NCBI RefSeq assembly: GCF_010093535.1
Contig: NW_022985178.1
Location: forward strand, 859,853-923,852
Reading direction: 5' to 3'
DNA length: 64,000 nt
Source of the DNA: Lindgomyces ingoldianus
Taxonomy: Eukaryota; Ascomycota; Dothideomycetes; Pleosporales; Lindgomycetaceae
The notes beneath the pieces are model-generated. The model searched no databases and was not told the DNA's origin. It saw nothing but the letters and a program-made list of their open reading frames with translations. Of the stretch, positions 46,145 to 56,630 are shown in pieces; position 1 is the stretch's first letter, and every line of letters starts with the position of its first letter. A program made the position numbers and the translations under genes.

Positions 46145-46838
46145 GCTAGAGGGATGTATTGAGATGAAGAATTGGATCAATTGCTCTCGTACTAATAACA
46201 CGCAGTGTGGAGGGCTCAAATGGGTCGTTTGCTGAAAGACGACGGATGGGAGGAGGTCAGCAATCACCCTTGGCGTGCCCCTCACCAGCCAACGCTCAGA
46301 CCCTTACAAGGTCCCTGCTCCGATCTCCAACCGCGCTCCTGGGCATTCGACTCAGTGACTCCTACAACCTTCCTCGGCAGCTGGGCATCGTGAAATGGCC
46401 ATCGCGATACCAGCCATATTCTACATCGTCGTCAGTTGCTCTTCATCACCACCAAGCTCTCGCTCCAACGTCGCCCGATGACTCTCTAATTCGGCTCATC
46501 GTGGCGCAGAGCGCTTCAGCTTTCAGTCGTGACTCATTTTCTCCACCAGCCTCCTGATAGAGGCTCACATTAACGAGGGAGTCATTTTCGCATCCTCTAT
46601 TGGGGCAAGCCTGACTTTCTGTGCAGTGGTCTGAGGCTCAGACCCGTTTCGTAAGTTTGAGGTTGAAATATAAGGTGGTGGTGAATGCCAAAACCTTCCG
46701 TGCAGTTACATCCCGATTTTGAACTTTTATCTACTTAGTTGATTCCAACTTCTCTTTGTGATTGCCTCATACTTCTTTTTGAGAAATATCTTTCCTCTAC
46801 TCTCTACACCAGGAAGCCGGAATTAATTGCTGAAGCTC
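46145..46838. promoter_or_regulatory. Divergent promoter region
   Basis: It separates the ATGs of the F-box-like gene (minus) and the RNA-processing gene (plus) by 694 bp. The plus strand is pyrimidine-rich near 46735-46810, just before the RNA-processing ATG. Short frames inside are unsupported. Confidence 0.5.
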
Positions 46839-49800
46839 ATGGCGGCCACTGAAGAGACCTCATATTCAGGTCCTATAGCTACCAACTCATACGAAACAGC
46901 ACTCGGAATCATTCCACCAATAGAGCAGTGCCAAGACGTTGACCTTTTGCGATCATTATACGACAAGGGGTATGGGAAATGGCCCCCACACGTCAACCTT
47001 ATATATCCCTTCGTTGCACCAGAGTACCTCCCTAGAGCGAAAGCCCAAATCCAATCGAGGCTGAGGATCCCGCTCGAGGACCCGCTCGCCAGGACACCCT
47101 CCGTCCTCCTGAATAAGTCTGGACACTTCACTCATCGTTCTAATCACACAGTCTTTTTGTGTGAGCCTGATGAAATTGAAGCTAGCTCTATGGCCTTTCT
47201 TCGATCGAATGCCTTGGAGTCTCTGGGGCATACCCCAACCCCTTGTAATTTCCACCTTACTATCGGCCAATCTGAGGACCTCTCTGATTCGTCCCGGGAA
47301 TTCCTGCTCAGCAAAGCTAGGCTACTCCCTTCTCTGGAGTTCCCGATTCAACACCTCGCGATTCTGATACGCGAACGTTCCTCTAGCAAGGACAGATCTT
47401 TCAATTCTATGAGGCTATGGGGCATAATTGATATTTCCGGAGATGAATCACCGACCCCTTCACCCTTTCCCGAATTCTGGCTTCAGCCAAGCCCACAAGA
47501 GGAGTCTGCTACAGGGTCAGAAGAAGAGAATGAGGAAGACGATTCCGATCAAACCACGCCGGCACCTTCATGCAGCCGTCAACCCCTTCCTGGGACTACC
47601 TACTATTTTGAATCGGAACTGGAAAAATGGCAACCGTGTTCGTCGATATTAGACAACGAAGCACTACCGGGAACCTTAACGATTTCAAGCTACAACGTAT
47701 TGATCGATTCCGAGTATCCACCCGCTCGAGATAGAGATCCGCTGCTATTAAAAACTCTCCTTTCTACGTCGGCCTTGGCAGACATTCTAGTCCTGCAAGA
47801 AGTTTCTGACGATTTTCTCTCTTTCTTGCTTCATGATGAGGAGATCCAACATCGATTCCCCTTCACATCTCACGGCCCCCCTGCTCAAGCAGACATTGGC
47901 CCCTTACCGAGCCTGCGAAACATTGTCATCCTTAGCAAGTGGTCCTTCAGTTGGGTCTTCGTCCCTTTCCACCGAAGGCACAAAGGCGCAGTCGTAGCAC
48001 AATTCAGCTCGATCGCTCTGCAGGGCTCATCCGAGACACTACCCTTAATCGTCGCGGGTGTGCATCTGACTTGCGGCTTGACTGATGGAGCTGTTGCCGC
48101 AAAGAAGGTTCAGCTTCAGAACTTGAAGAACTATCTTTCTCGAAATCATGCGTCAAACCCCTGGGTGATTGCGGGTGACTTCAATATCACGACTTCGACA
48201 TACTCGATTGATACTGCCTTGAAAAGCAAGTCCATCTCGACGCAGACTGCCAAGACACTATCTTCGATGGAGACTTCGATGAACGAAGCTGGTTTGATTG
48301 ATGCTTGGGCCGTAGCCCGGGTCGAAGCAGCCGATCTTGGTTATTTGGGTGAATTGGATGATTTATTTGAGGGAGAAGATGGCGCCACTTTCAATCCGAG
48401 GGAAAATGAACTTGCTGCAGCTACTTCTGGTACTTCAGTAAATCGTCCTCAGCGATACGACAGGATTCTTGTTCGCCCCCAAGGACTTCTCCGAATCAAC
48501 AAATTCAACCAGTTTGGTTTCCCAGTCACCCAGGGAGGTAGTCACTGGGTTCCGAGCGATCACTGGGGAATTCGATGTTCTATGAAGGTGAACGCCGACT
48601 CGACGGAAAAGGGTGTCGACGATCTTAACATCCTCAAAAATTACCCTATTCACATCCAGCATGTAGTAGGAGCGCTCTCGGACGGTTCGGCGCTAACATC
48701 AGCACTATTAAACCACCAAATGTTTCCTACCGAAGACGAAATTCAATGTCGAAGAGAGGCTTTTGTACTCATTAAAACAGTCCTGCTAGGTTCCTCAGAC
48801 GACGACAATACAAGCATGTCCGACATTCCTATGGTCATTGTCCCAGTTGGCTCATACGCTCTTGGGGTCTGGACTTTTGCATCCGATATCGACTGTCTTT
48901 GCATTGGATCCATAAGTTCCAAGACCTTCTTTAAGCTGGCTAGGCAACGCATTCATAGGGCAGAAGTCCAAGGTGTAAGACTAATGCGTCGCGTCGAAGC
49001 TCACACTGGAACCATGTATGAGCTGTCTGTCAACGGTGTCAGCATGGATTTGCAATACTGCCCAGCGGCGAGAATCGTGGAGAGGTTAGACGTTTTCTTA
49101 CCAATACGCCCTCGAAATACTAACGGTTGTTGTAGATGGACGGAACTACCTAACCTTCATCAATCTGACCCTATCTTCAATCTGTCTATGCTCTCACTTC
49201 GGAAATTGAAGCCCTACCGAGACATCACATACATCCAGCGGACACTTCCTTCTATGACCACCTTCCGCTTGGCATATCGCTGCATAAAGCTGTGGGCCAT
49301 TCAACGCGGGGTCTACTCTTCAAGATTTGGCTATTTAGGTGGCATCCATCTAACACTTATGCTTTCTTACCTTTGCAAGCGAATGGTCCACGATCTTGGA
49401 TCTGTTACTTCTGCAGATCTTGTTTCAACGTTCTTCCATCACTATGCCATGTTTGATTGGAAGAATGATATGGTGTTTGATCCGTTCTTTCACAAGAGGA
49501 AGCCAAGATACCAGAGGAGCGTCAGAGAGCCGATGGTTGTCTTGGGTTTCAATTCCCCTAACGCCAATGTAGCACATACGTCGTCCATTCCTGGAGTGAA
49601 CACTCTTATTAGGGAGTTTGGGATGGCCAGTCGTCGCCTAGCTGAAGATGGTATGACTTGGGAACAGTTTTTCAGGAAGGATTCGATTGCAGGTGCTCTC
49701 GACGAACGTCTTGCAGGGGTAGGAGAGTTTCTAAAATCCTACGACAGCTATGCAAAGATTGAAATCCAATACTGGGGACGGACGTTAGGGAAAGGGAAGG

Positions 49801-50630
49801 GACTTGTGGGTTGGGTTGAGTCTCGGTGCTTGCTTCTCGTTGTCGGTGAGTTGGATTTTCTCCTCCTACTTGGTTTCCTTAGGCACATTCTAAGCATCGC
49901 AGATATTGCTAAAGTGCTTCCTGGCTTTGAAGTCCGAATATGGCCTGCGAGATTTACGAACAGCAACGCTATAGATGCTGGGACCGATTATCAAGGGTGC
50001 TACCTCATCGGCCTTTCTAAAGGGGAAGGTATCGAGTGGAACGCCAGCAAAGAAGATCGGCAGACAGCAAAGCTTGCTCTGGAGAAGTCCCTCGAGAATT
50101 TCCAAAACAAATTGCAATCTGACGATAAATACTACGACCCAAGTTCCAGTTGGATTGGCGTTAGCCTCGTCCGACAAACTGATGTGAAGAACTTTCACTT
50201 GGATGATCGAGAATGGGGAGACTATGTTGCGGATATCGAAGAAGACTCTGACGACGAGGAAGATGGTGATGCCCTTGATGAGCTTGAAGAGGATGCACCC
50301 ACCAAAAAGCTTCCGATCCGACCGGCTCCATCGCATTCATCCAAGCCTATCTCTTCAAGCAAGCTGCGACCAGCGTCCGACGTTTTGAATCGATTACGCT
50401 GGGATCCGAACCTAGATCCGAACGACTACATCGTTGGATATGAGGACCGATTCCTCGGTGCTAAAGAGACGACTCTTGAGAAATGGAAGACTGAGCAGAC
50501 AGATGATGAATTCATTCCTCAACACCGAATCCTCTACTTCAAGAAAAGGACCGACGGGGTAGTAGTTTGGGAGAGGAGGACAAGGACTGATTTGATTTTT
50601 GGAAGTGGAGTTGGTGCGGGTGATTCATGA
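46839..50630 (+). CDS. Multidomain RNA end-processing enzyme: 2H + EEP + PAP-like + MJ1316
   Basis: Start is the first ATG of a long open frame. Four domains follow. (1) A 2H phosphoesterase with paired His motifs, HVNLIYPF (His 51) and FHLTIG (His 139). (2) An acidic linker, then an EEP-type nuclease with SYNVL (286), LQEV (321), GVHLT, AGDFNIT (446-449) and SDHWGI (573-575). (3) A poly(A)-polymerase-like nucleotidyltransferase with VGSYALGVWTFASDIDCL (about 670-687) and a following TTFRLAYRCIKLWA region. (4) A C-terminal MJ1316 (DUF504) domain, DPNDYIVGYEDRFLG to LYFKKRTDGVVVWERR. Two stopless in-frame introns are likely, 49085-49135 (ACTAAC branch) and 49846-49902 (GTGAGT donor). Removing both gives 1227 aa and rejoins VERW-TELP and LLVV-DIAKVLP. 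Expected substrates are RNA ends with cyclic phosphates; this is inference from the domains. Confidence 0.9.
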   Translation: MAATEETSYSGPIATNSYETALGIIPPIEQCQDVDLLRSLYDKGYGKWPPHVNLIYPFVAPEYLPRAKAQIQSRLRIPLEDPLARTPSVLLNKSGHFTHRSNHTVFLCEPDEIEASSMAFLRSNALESLGHTPTPCNFHLTIGQSEDLSDSSREFLLSKARLLPSLEFPIQHLAILIRERSSSKDRSFNSMRLWGIIDISGDESPTPSPFPEFWLQPSPQEESATGSEEENEEDDSDQTTPAPSCSRQPLPGTTYYFESELEKWQPCSSILDNEALPGTLTISSYNVLIDSEYPPARDRDPLLLKTLLSTSALADILVLQEVSDDFLSFLLHDEEIQHRFPFTSHGPPAQADIGPLPSLRNIVILSKWSFSWVFVPFHRRHKGAVVAQFSSIALQGSSETLPLIVAGVHLTCGLTDGAVAAKKVQLQNLKNYLSRNHASNPWVIAGDFNITTSTYSIDTALKSKSISTQTAKTLSSMETSMNEAGLIDAWAVARVEAADLGYLGELDDLFEGEDGATFNPRENELAAATSGTSVNRPQRYDRILVRPQGLLRINKFNQFGFPVTQGGSHWVPSDHWGIRCSMKVNADSTEKGVDDLNILKNYPIHIQHVVGALSDGSALTSALLNHQMFPTEDEIQCRREAFVLIKTVLLGSSDDDNTSMSDIPMVIVPVGSYALGVWTFASDIDCLCIGSISSKTFFKLARQRIHRAEVQGVRLMRRVEAHTGTMYELSVNGVSMDLQYCPAARIVERLDVFLPIRPRNTNGCCRWTELPNLHQSDPIFNLSMLSLRKLKPYRDITYIQRTLPSMTTFRLAYRCIKLWAIQRGVYSSRFGYLGGIHLTLMLSYLCKRMVHDLGSVTSADLVSTFFHHYAMFDWKNDMVFDPFFHKRKPRYQRSVREPMVVLGFNSPNANVAHTSSIPGVNTLIREFGMASRRLAEDGMTWEQFFRKDSIAGALDERLAGVGEFLKSYDSYAKIEIQYWGRTLGKGKGLVGWVESRCLLLVVGELDFLLLLGFLRHILSIADIAKVLPGFEVRIWPARFTNSNAIDAGTDYQGCYLIGLSKGEGIEWNASKEDRQTAKLALEKSLENFQNKLQSDDKYYDPSSSWIGVSLVRQTDVKNFHLDDREWGDYVADIEEDSDDEEDGDALDELEEDAPTKKLPIRPAPSHSSKPISSSKLRPASDVLNRLRWDPNLDPNDYIVGYEDRFLGAKETTLEKWKTEQTDDEFIPQHRILYFKKRTDGVVVWERRTRTDLIFGSGVGAGDS

Positions 50631-50905
50631 TAAGAGGTTAACGCTTAGCATCCTATATTATTCCTAAGGGTACGGTACAACATCTCGGCATGGTAGGTGC
50701 GCGTGCAAAAGTAGTAAGCTGTGTGTAGAGTGGTTTCGGTAGTATTATTGGTGCTCTTGTCTTAACGCTATGTTCACGATGACATCAGTGATCGGGATGT
50801 TTTAAACATTATTCAGCACAAGATCCTGAGCGCTTATGGTCATATCCTCCCAGAAAATTTACACTTCTAGTTTTATTATCTCCCACTCCAACAGTGCTAT
50901 CAAGA

Positions 50906-51488
50906 ATGTCCGGTCTCGGAGGCCTCAACAAGACAGCCGGATCGTCATCACAGACATCCAATCCCAGCTCTTCTCTATCACAAACTCTGAACCCCTTGCA
51001 GAGTCAACAGAACATGTCTGCGATCTTGTCCGCCGAACTGAACGCCCCTACCCGGCAACCGACCCAATCCTTTCCCCTGAATACATGATTCACAGTCCCT
51101 CTCTGTCCATGGATCCAAGCATCCTGTACACTCTCGACAGCCCTGAAATCCGTTATAAAAGCCGTCTACAAAGAGCAATCCATCGAGAGCGTCCTCGGCA
51201 TAATAGAAAGATATTATCTCGGAAATCCCCGGAATTTCAGGCGTAATTATGAACAACAAGGGTGAGGTTGTATACTGCTACCGAAAAATGCAACCCTGGA
51301 TCTCTATCGAACCATGGAACCCCGGAAACGGCGGGATCTCCGTATGCACCATGCCCGGAGGCGTCAAAATGAGCGTGAATATCTCCCACGATGTCGTGTT
51401 CCCCGAAATGGCGCAGGAAGCCGTATACAAAGGCGCAGAAGTCCTTCTGCGTACTACAGACTACACCTCCCCTATCAAAAACCCCTAA
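50906..51488 (+). pseudogene. Truncated, frameshifted formamidase (nitrilase-fold) relic
   Basis: It opens [10 protein letters not shown], as fungal formamidases do. The homologous sequence then jumps frame: [15 protein letters not shown] through [15 protein letters not shown] (Glu of the catalytic triad kept) and LDSPEI. It shifts again for [20 protein letters not shown], and again for [21 protein letters not shown] (Lys kept), [20 protein letters not shown] and RTTDYTSPI. It ends at 51488, about 190 codons into a family of some 400. Several frameshifts and the missing C-terminal half make it non-functional. The intact family hydrolyses formamide to formate and ammonia in nitrogen use. Confidence 0.75.
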
Positions 51489-52769
51489 GATATTACGAAT
51501 CGGGCAAACGTATTTTGTAACTTGATGTACACGGTTAGTATCGCGCTTGCGGGGTTAGCTGGGACCTTGAGATTGATGGAAGAGGCGATATTCGTTTCCC
51601 CAGAATGTCAGGTTTTGAAAAGGGGGATGGGACGCCAGATGGAATTTTTGCATGTGAGGTGAGGGGGGGATAATATGAGGAGGGAGTGGGGGGTGGAGAA
51701 TAATCTGTATCAGTTGGTCATCAGGGATTTGTTGCTGTTAATGGCGGGGCAAGGGATTGTCCGTATAGTTATATGAAGGATTTGATGGAGGGGCGGTATA
51801 GGTAGAGTGAAGATGAGGTTGTGGTGAAGGATGGGATGGGGTTTTGGTTTGGGAGGCCCGAAGGAGATTTTATTAATGACATATAGTAGGGTTCGGCTTC
51901 CTGAAGGGGCTCAGCACCATGGCTGAATATTTGGACAATGGTATAGCATGGTTTTGTCACAAAGGTAGGTCGAGGATAGAGGGGGCGTTAATTCGGTAGT
52001 GAGAGCCAAAGCTAGGTAGATTGGGCTACGGCGTAAGGTCTTAGGAGCGAGAGAGAGCCCCAAGATGAAAATTTAGCGAACAATGGCAATTAGGTGAAAC
52101 ATGCCATCACGTGCGATGCAGTACTTTGTGATGCATATACGCAAGATGATGTTTTGTTGGAGGATTATACGTCTGAAAAGCCGTTCTAACTTATTCGGGC
52201 GTCTGCGTTTGAGCCTTTCTTTCCTGTTAGCAATAGGGGGATAAGCGCGATGTACTTCAGAAGCAGGCGGCGGTAGGTAGAGGGTCTCCGCCTAGGTACG
52301 GATCTTAAACGTCTTGAGCGCGATATAATGGGAGCCTACTTCTTCAAGTGAATATTGAAACTATACAAGGAGCTGCTAAGGGAAAGCTCCCTTTTACATC
52401 GTAAACACACCTTCTCAAACCTGAATATGCTATTCTGGGGGTCCTTCCCGATTAGGCATAGGCTGTTCACCGCTAAGAAATTAGCTGGCCGACGCCGTGC
52501 CGAGTCGCGTCACGTCGCAGCAATACACCGTCTCACCTGCAACCTACTGCTCTTTATTGGAAATATGAGACATTGAGATGTACTGTTTCTCCGAGACCTG
52601 AAATTACACAAGAGAACGTCCTCATAGTTTGATCACTAAGTTGTTCCCGTGGCATGCTTGTCATCACAATGACAGGTATCTGAAGCCATTCCGCCGGCAA
52701 CATGAGCTTGTTCAGGGGGTTGGATCCCCGCCTACCCAACGAACAATCATTAGCGTGGATAGTCTAGCT
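51489..52769. other. Gene-poor stretch
   Basis: No gene is supported. A purine-rich run (about 51640-51700, many GGGG blocks) follows the formamidase relic; I could not find the missing C-terminal formamidase sequence here. The remainder shows short frames only. Confidence 0.4.
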
Positions 52770-53480
52770 TCCACTCTTGGCATGTGCAAAGGCTTTGATG
52801 TTCATCCTCGAAGAATCGATGGTACTTTCATCCAAGTTTGTGTGGGAAACACCCCAGCCCAACGAACCTTTATCATCCATGAAGCATTAGTATCATTTCG
52901 ATCTGAATTCTTCCAGGTATTGAATGGTAAATGGATAGTGTAACCAGGCCAAGTCACCATCTACTAGCATCTGTACCTCTCCATGTATCATGGCTGCACT
53001 AGAGGCTCGTCATCAATACAACACACTTCCGCTGCACCAACAACCAGTTCAGACATGATGTTTGATCGAATCATTAGCTTGCCAGATGGCAACCCTGGCA
53101 CCTTCGGACTGTATATTACCATCCTCTACAACGATCGGATACCGTCGAAATCTAATGTACCCGACGAATACTCGGAGACCGATGAACTATGCAAGCTTTA
53201 AATTGTAGCCGAAAGACTATAGGACCTGAAAGCGAAGAATACTAGAGTAGATGCACTTGTCTCAGGATCGAGGGAGGGAGTGTTTCCCCGATTTCAGCGG
53301 GGTTCCTGAGGCTTCCTTCATTCAGACCATCTACCCGGAAGGGAGCCAGGCACGGTGTTTGCTCGTTGATATATACGCCGAGATGGGTCACTCATCTTGG
53401 CCGAACGGATCAGAGCAAGCGCAAACTCTACCCTGGGATGTTCTGTTTGATTAGTCGGTGCGTTTATTCGAACGGGGAGC
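52770..53480 (+). pseudogene. BTB/POZ-domain gene relic, interrupted by an insertion
   Basis: The BTB core is readable: FIQVCVGNTPAQRTFIIHEA, then SFRSEFFQVLNGKW up to about 52935. It resumes at about 53060 with DRIISLPDGNPGTFGLYI and ILYNDRIPSKSN, then VAERL-DLKAKN, IQTIYPEGSQARCLLVDIYA and DVLFD-SVRLFERG, which match the C-terminal part of fungal BTB proteins. Stops and frame changes break it at several places. About 124 bp of unrelated sequence, also present near 54.2 kb, sits exactly between GKW and RIIS, where related proteins are continuous. Confidence 0.6.
52937..53060 (+). repeat. 124-bp direct repeat, copy 1
   Basis: The segment containing CTAGAGGCTCGTCATC and GCTGCACCAACAACCAGTTC is repeated at 54215-54338 with about a dozen substitutions, mostly transitions. 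This copy interrupts a BTB relic. No terminal inverted repeats or target duplication were evident. Confidence 0.8.
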
Positions 53481-54214
53481 GGCGCCTTCTGGTACCACGA
53501 CGGCGGATTGCAGTTTATTGAATATCACGAGATTAAGAACTCGGAGGAAGCCCTGCCAGAGCGAACAGCTGCACAGACACTACTGGGATTCTCGAAGCGC
53601 GCGCCTCAGTTCGGTACCTCGTATATGCTGGAATAAAAAGCTTCTTGAATTATTCAACGCCTCCGTACGCTTCGTTCACACTTGGGTAACGACGACAGAA
53701 GACTAAACAGCAACCTAGCTAACTCCCAACTTCCTTTCTCGCTGGATGCCTCTCGCCTCTTCACAGTTTGCGTTCAATGTCTGAATATCAATGCGACACC
53801 CACCCACAATCGCATCCGAGCATTTTATTCCAAAGTAACAGGTTCTGTGGGAGAGCAGTAATTCCTACGAGAAATTGAAGCTTGTGCTGTTGCAAGCCAT
53901 TTGGGCTTTTGTGCACGAATAACTAACCTCCTATATCGTTCCTCTATTTGAGCTCTTCCACAATGTATTTATTTACTCTCACCAAGAGCTACCTCTTGTC
54001 GGCAATCTAAGACCCGAGATACTCCGGTTTGTGAACTGTTAACGCTCGTTTCTGAGTCAGTGTCTTGCAATTAAAAGTCTCAGCCACACAGACACAGCGC
54101 CGGTGCCTGCATAAGACATACAACCATACTTCACTGGAGGCAAACATTACGGTCTCACAGGAAAATTTAAAGATTGGTGTTTGAGTCGGTGTCTATCACT
54201 TCATCGTCTCAGGC
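53481..54214. other. Gene-poor stretch between BTB relics
   Basis: No open frame of interest. Two loosely similar phrases, GAGTCAGTGTCTTGCA near 54054 and GAGTCGGTGTCTATCA near 54184, may be remains of another duplication, but the match is short. Confidence 0.4.
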
Positions 54215-54338
54215 ACTGTAAATAGGCCAAGCCATTATCTACTAGTGCCTGTACCTCTCTACGCATCATGGCTGTCCTAGAGGCTCGTCATCGATACAAT
54301 ACACTACCGCTGCACCAACAACCAGTTCAGACATGACG
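54215..54338 (+). repeat. 124-bp direct repeat, copy 2
   Basis: The diverged partner of 52937-53060, in the same orientation, lying about 450 bp upstream of a second BTB relic. Both copies precede BTB-like sequence on the plus strand, so a shared ancestral gene segment is as likely as a small mobile element. Confidence 0.8.
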
Positions 54339-54779
54339 GTGATGCTCGGACAAGGTGTACGACTGAGCTAGAGTTAAAGCAAAATAACAAGATCTCGCGA
54401 GGAAGAAATAAATAAAGTTACTTAGTCCCTATCCGCTTCCAGAATCCAACTTGCAGAGCTGTCGCTCTTGGTCTTCCCATGCTCCTTTTACCTAGAAGCT
54501 ATCTGCAATCCGCGTTCACGCTATAGCGTTACCGTACAATGTATGCCCACCGGAATCCTCGCGTTTACTTGCTAAAGTTTGTTAAGTACGCTCAACCCTT
54601 GATCTTCAGGGTTGTTGCACATGGGTACCACGGGTAGCCTTGGCAGGTTCATCAGTTCTCAATCGACGCGTATTCAATCACGCTTGGACCCAACATAGAC
54701 CTGCTGTGGTTATAAGTCGTGACGTCAGAATAGGTGCGAGTCTCTGAAGTCGAAGTTGACGTTCGATGACATGCCGGAG

Positions 54780-55190
54780 CGGGAGTGATTGATTCTCGAT
54801 TGGGAACCCTACACGATCCGGCTTTATCTTCAGCTCCTCCGCATGAACTCGTTTCTACTCTTCGAAGAATCTATGAATCTGATGTATTGGCTGGCTTGTG
54901 CCTCCTTGGTGAGTGTACCGACGATGTACCGACAAAGAATGTCCCCATTCGAGCCACGCTTGCTGAGGCAAGGGAAAGAAGCTTTCGTCCGACGTTTTAA
55001 GTGCGTTCGAGCGAATATATGAAGGCATTCCTCGGTCGAGCCCAGTTTGGGGTCACAAAGAAAATCTGGAAGTTGAGAGGGAGGACTATTCATGACCTAT
55101 GGGCGCCGTGGGAAGCTTTCCGCTCGAATTTCTTGAGGATTCTCCTCTTAGGATGACCTAAGCATCTCTATGGAGGACGAGCCATACTCT
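54780..55190 (+). pseudogene. Second BTB-family relic
   Basis: Fragments in alternating frames read WEPYTIRLYLQLLRMNSF (end of a BTB domain), then VLAGLCLLGECTDDVPTKN, IRATLAEARERSF, RIYEGIPRSSP and PLEFLEDSPLRM. Their order resembles the C-terminal half of fungal BTB proteins and of the relic at 52.8-53.5 kb. Frameshifts and stops rule out a product. The first half of the domain is absent. Confidence 0.45.
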
Positions 55191-56630
55191 TCCTGAGAGC
55201 AATTGCATACCTCAGCTACGGAGGTACACTTTTCAAAATTAGCCTTCTGTCTAGATAGGTGTTAACGCGCAATTCTCCCATTCATTTGGATTTCGCTCTA
55301 ACCGTTCCACACAATCCAGGGTCAGCGCACAACCTTTACCGATCCAGTGTTCCTTGTCGACTATTGGCTCTCAACTCATGCCACGAGCTGTTGTTTCGGG
55401 GTTCTTATCGAACCGTTTCACTTCGGCCCCTTCTCAGCATGTGGTTTATTTCTTATTTATTCCAATTGCCTCAACCAGGGACTTCAACGGGGTTTCTGAC
55501 ACTCGGATATTTAGATATCCTTCCCAGCTGTATTACATTCGATTCGAACCAATCATCGGTGCCAATCCATGGCAATCTCCAATGTCTTTCCAAATGGTGT
55601 TGATCGAACCATGCCCATCCGAATGGCGACAAAATGAACGCTCATATAAGCGAGGAGAAAAGGACATTCTGGAGAGAAAGACATGCTACCGTGGACAAGA
55701 GTCTAAGATCTGTTGTGCTTCAGTCTTGTAAACTGGAGAAACCTCCACACTTACTGCTTGAGGCCTGTGGAATTTTCATTGAAGCCGAGGGGAGGCTGAG
55801 TAAGTTTGAAAGAGCCAAATCTATGGTTTCCTCTCCCCCAGGTTTGTTGTTGAAGCTGGTTCTAACGTTTCCGGTTGGCAACTAACGGCCCTTCATTGGT
55901 TGCAGCCTGAACGGGTTAGTGGCTTAGTCAACCAAGAAAGCCACCTGTTTCGCGTCCGTTTGGCGACCTTCCCTCAACTACACCTCACACTTCACCATCC
56001 TTTACAGTTCTTATAATCATGGCTCCATCCTGCGGGCGAACTCTTTCCGGAGGCGCATGCCTTTGGCCTTATCAGTTTCTCCGCTCTGCTGCGTGGCATA
56101 TTTGTTTCACAGTCAATGCTGTAGATAGGCTCGTCGAGGCGCCGAAGTGTGGACACGCACTCGGTTTCGCATCCTCAGATCTTGCGTTTTAGCATCCCTC
56201 CGGCATTTTGCGCATTGACAATGCGACGCTCTTGCTACAGGCTAATCGTGAATACCTAGATTGATACTCCCCAGTTCTCGTCCCTCCAAATAGCCTTCCT
56301 GTCCACCGGTGTCTTTGGAGTCGCGACTCAAAGTCACAGAGGTACCTGGGCAGTTGCCTCTATGATTCTGCCATTTCTTTGCTCCGGTACTTCTTGTGTC
56401 GTTCCTTCGCTTCTGTGTCATCATTGTAGCGATCCATGGTTGTTGTCATAGCATCTCTATTTCGCTTGGAATACCTTCACGTAAAGGCGCTGGCTCGCTC
56501 ATCCCTCTTAATGTCCTAATACGGAAATCTGCTATTCACCGACGAGCTCATCGAGACAGACGAGCTAGGATTCACTGATCGTCGTATTGACACTGGACAA
56601 TTGCACCGGTTCACGGGCCATTTCGCAGAC
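55191..56630. other. Gene-poor stretch before the S41 peptidase gene
   Basis: Several 60-125 codon frames overlap on both strands (for example 55354-55731 and 55634-55885), none with a recognised family. The final ~200 bp include the peptidase promoter and leader. Confidence 0.4.

Noticed and set aside
55354..55885. Overlapping 80-125 codon plus-strand frames
   Set aside because: No family match; they overlap in different frames within a relic-rich stretch.
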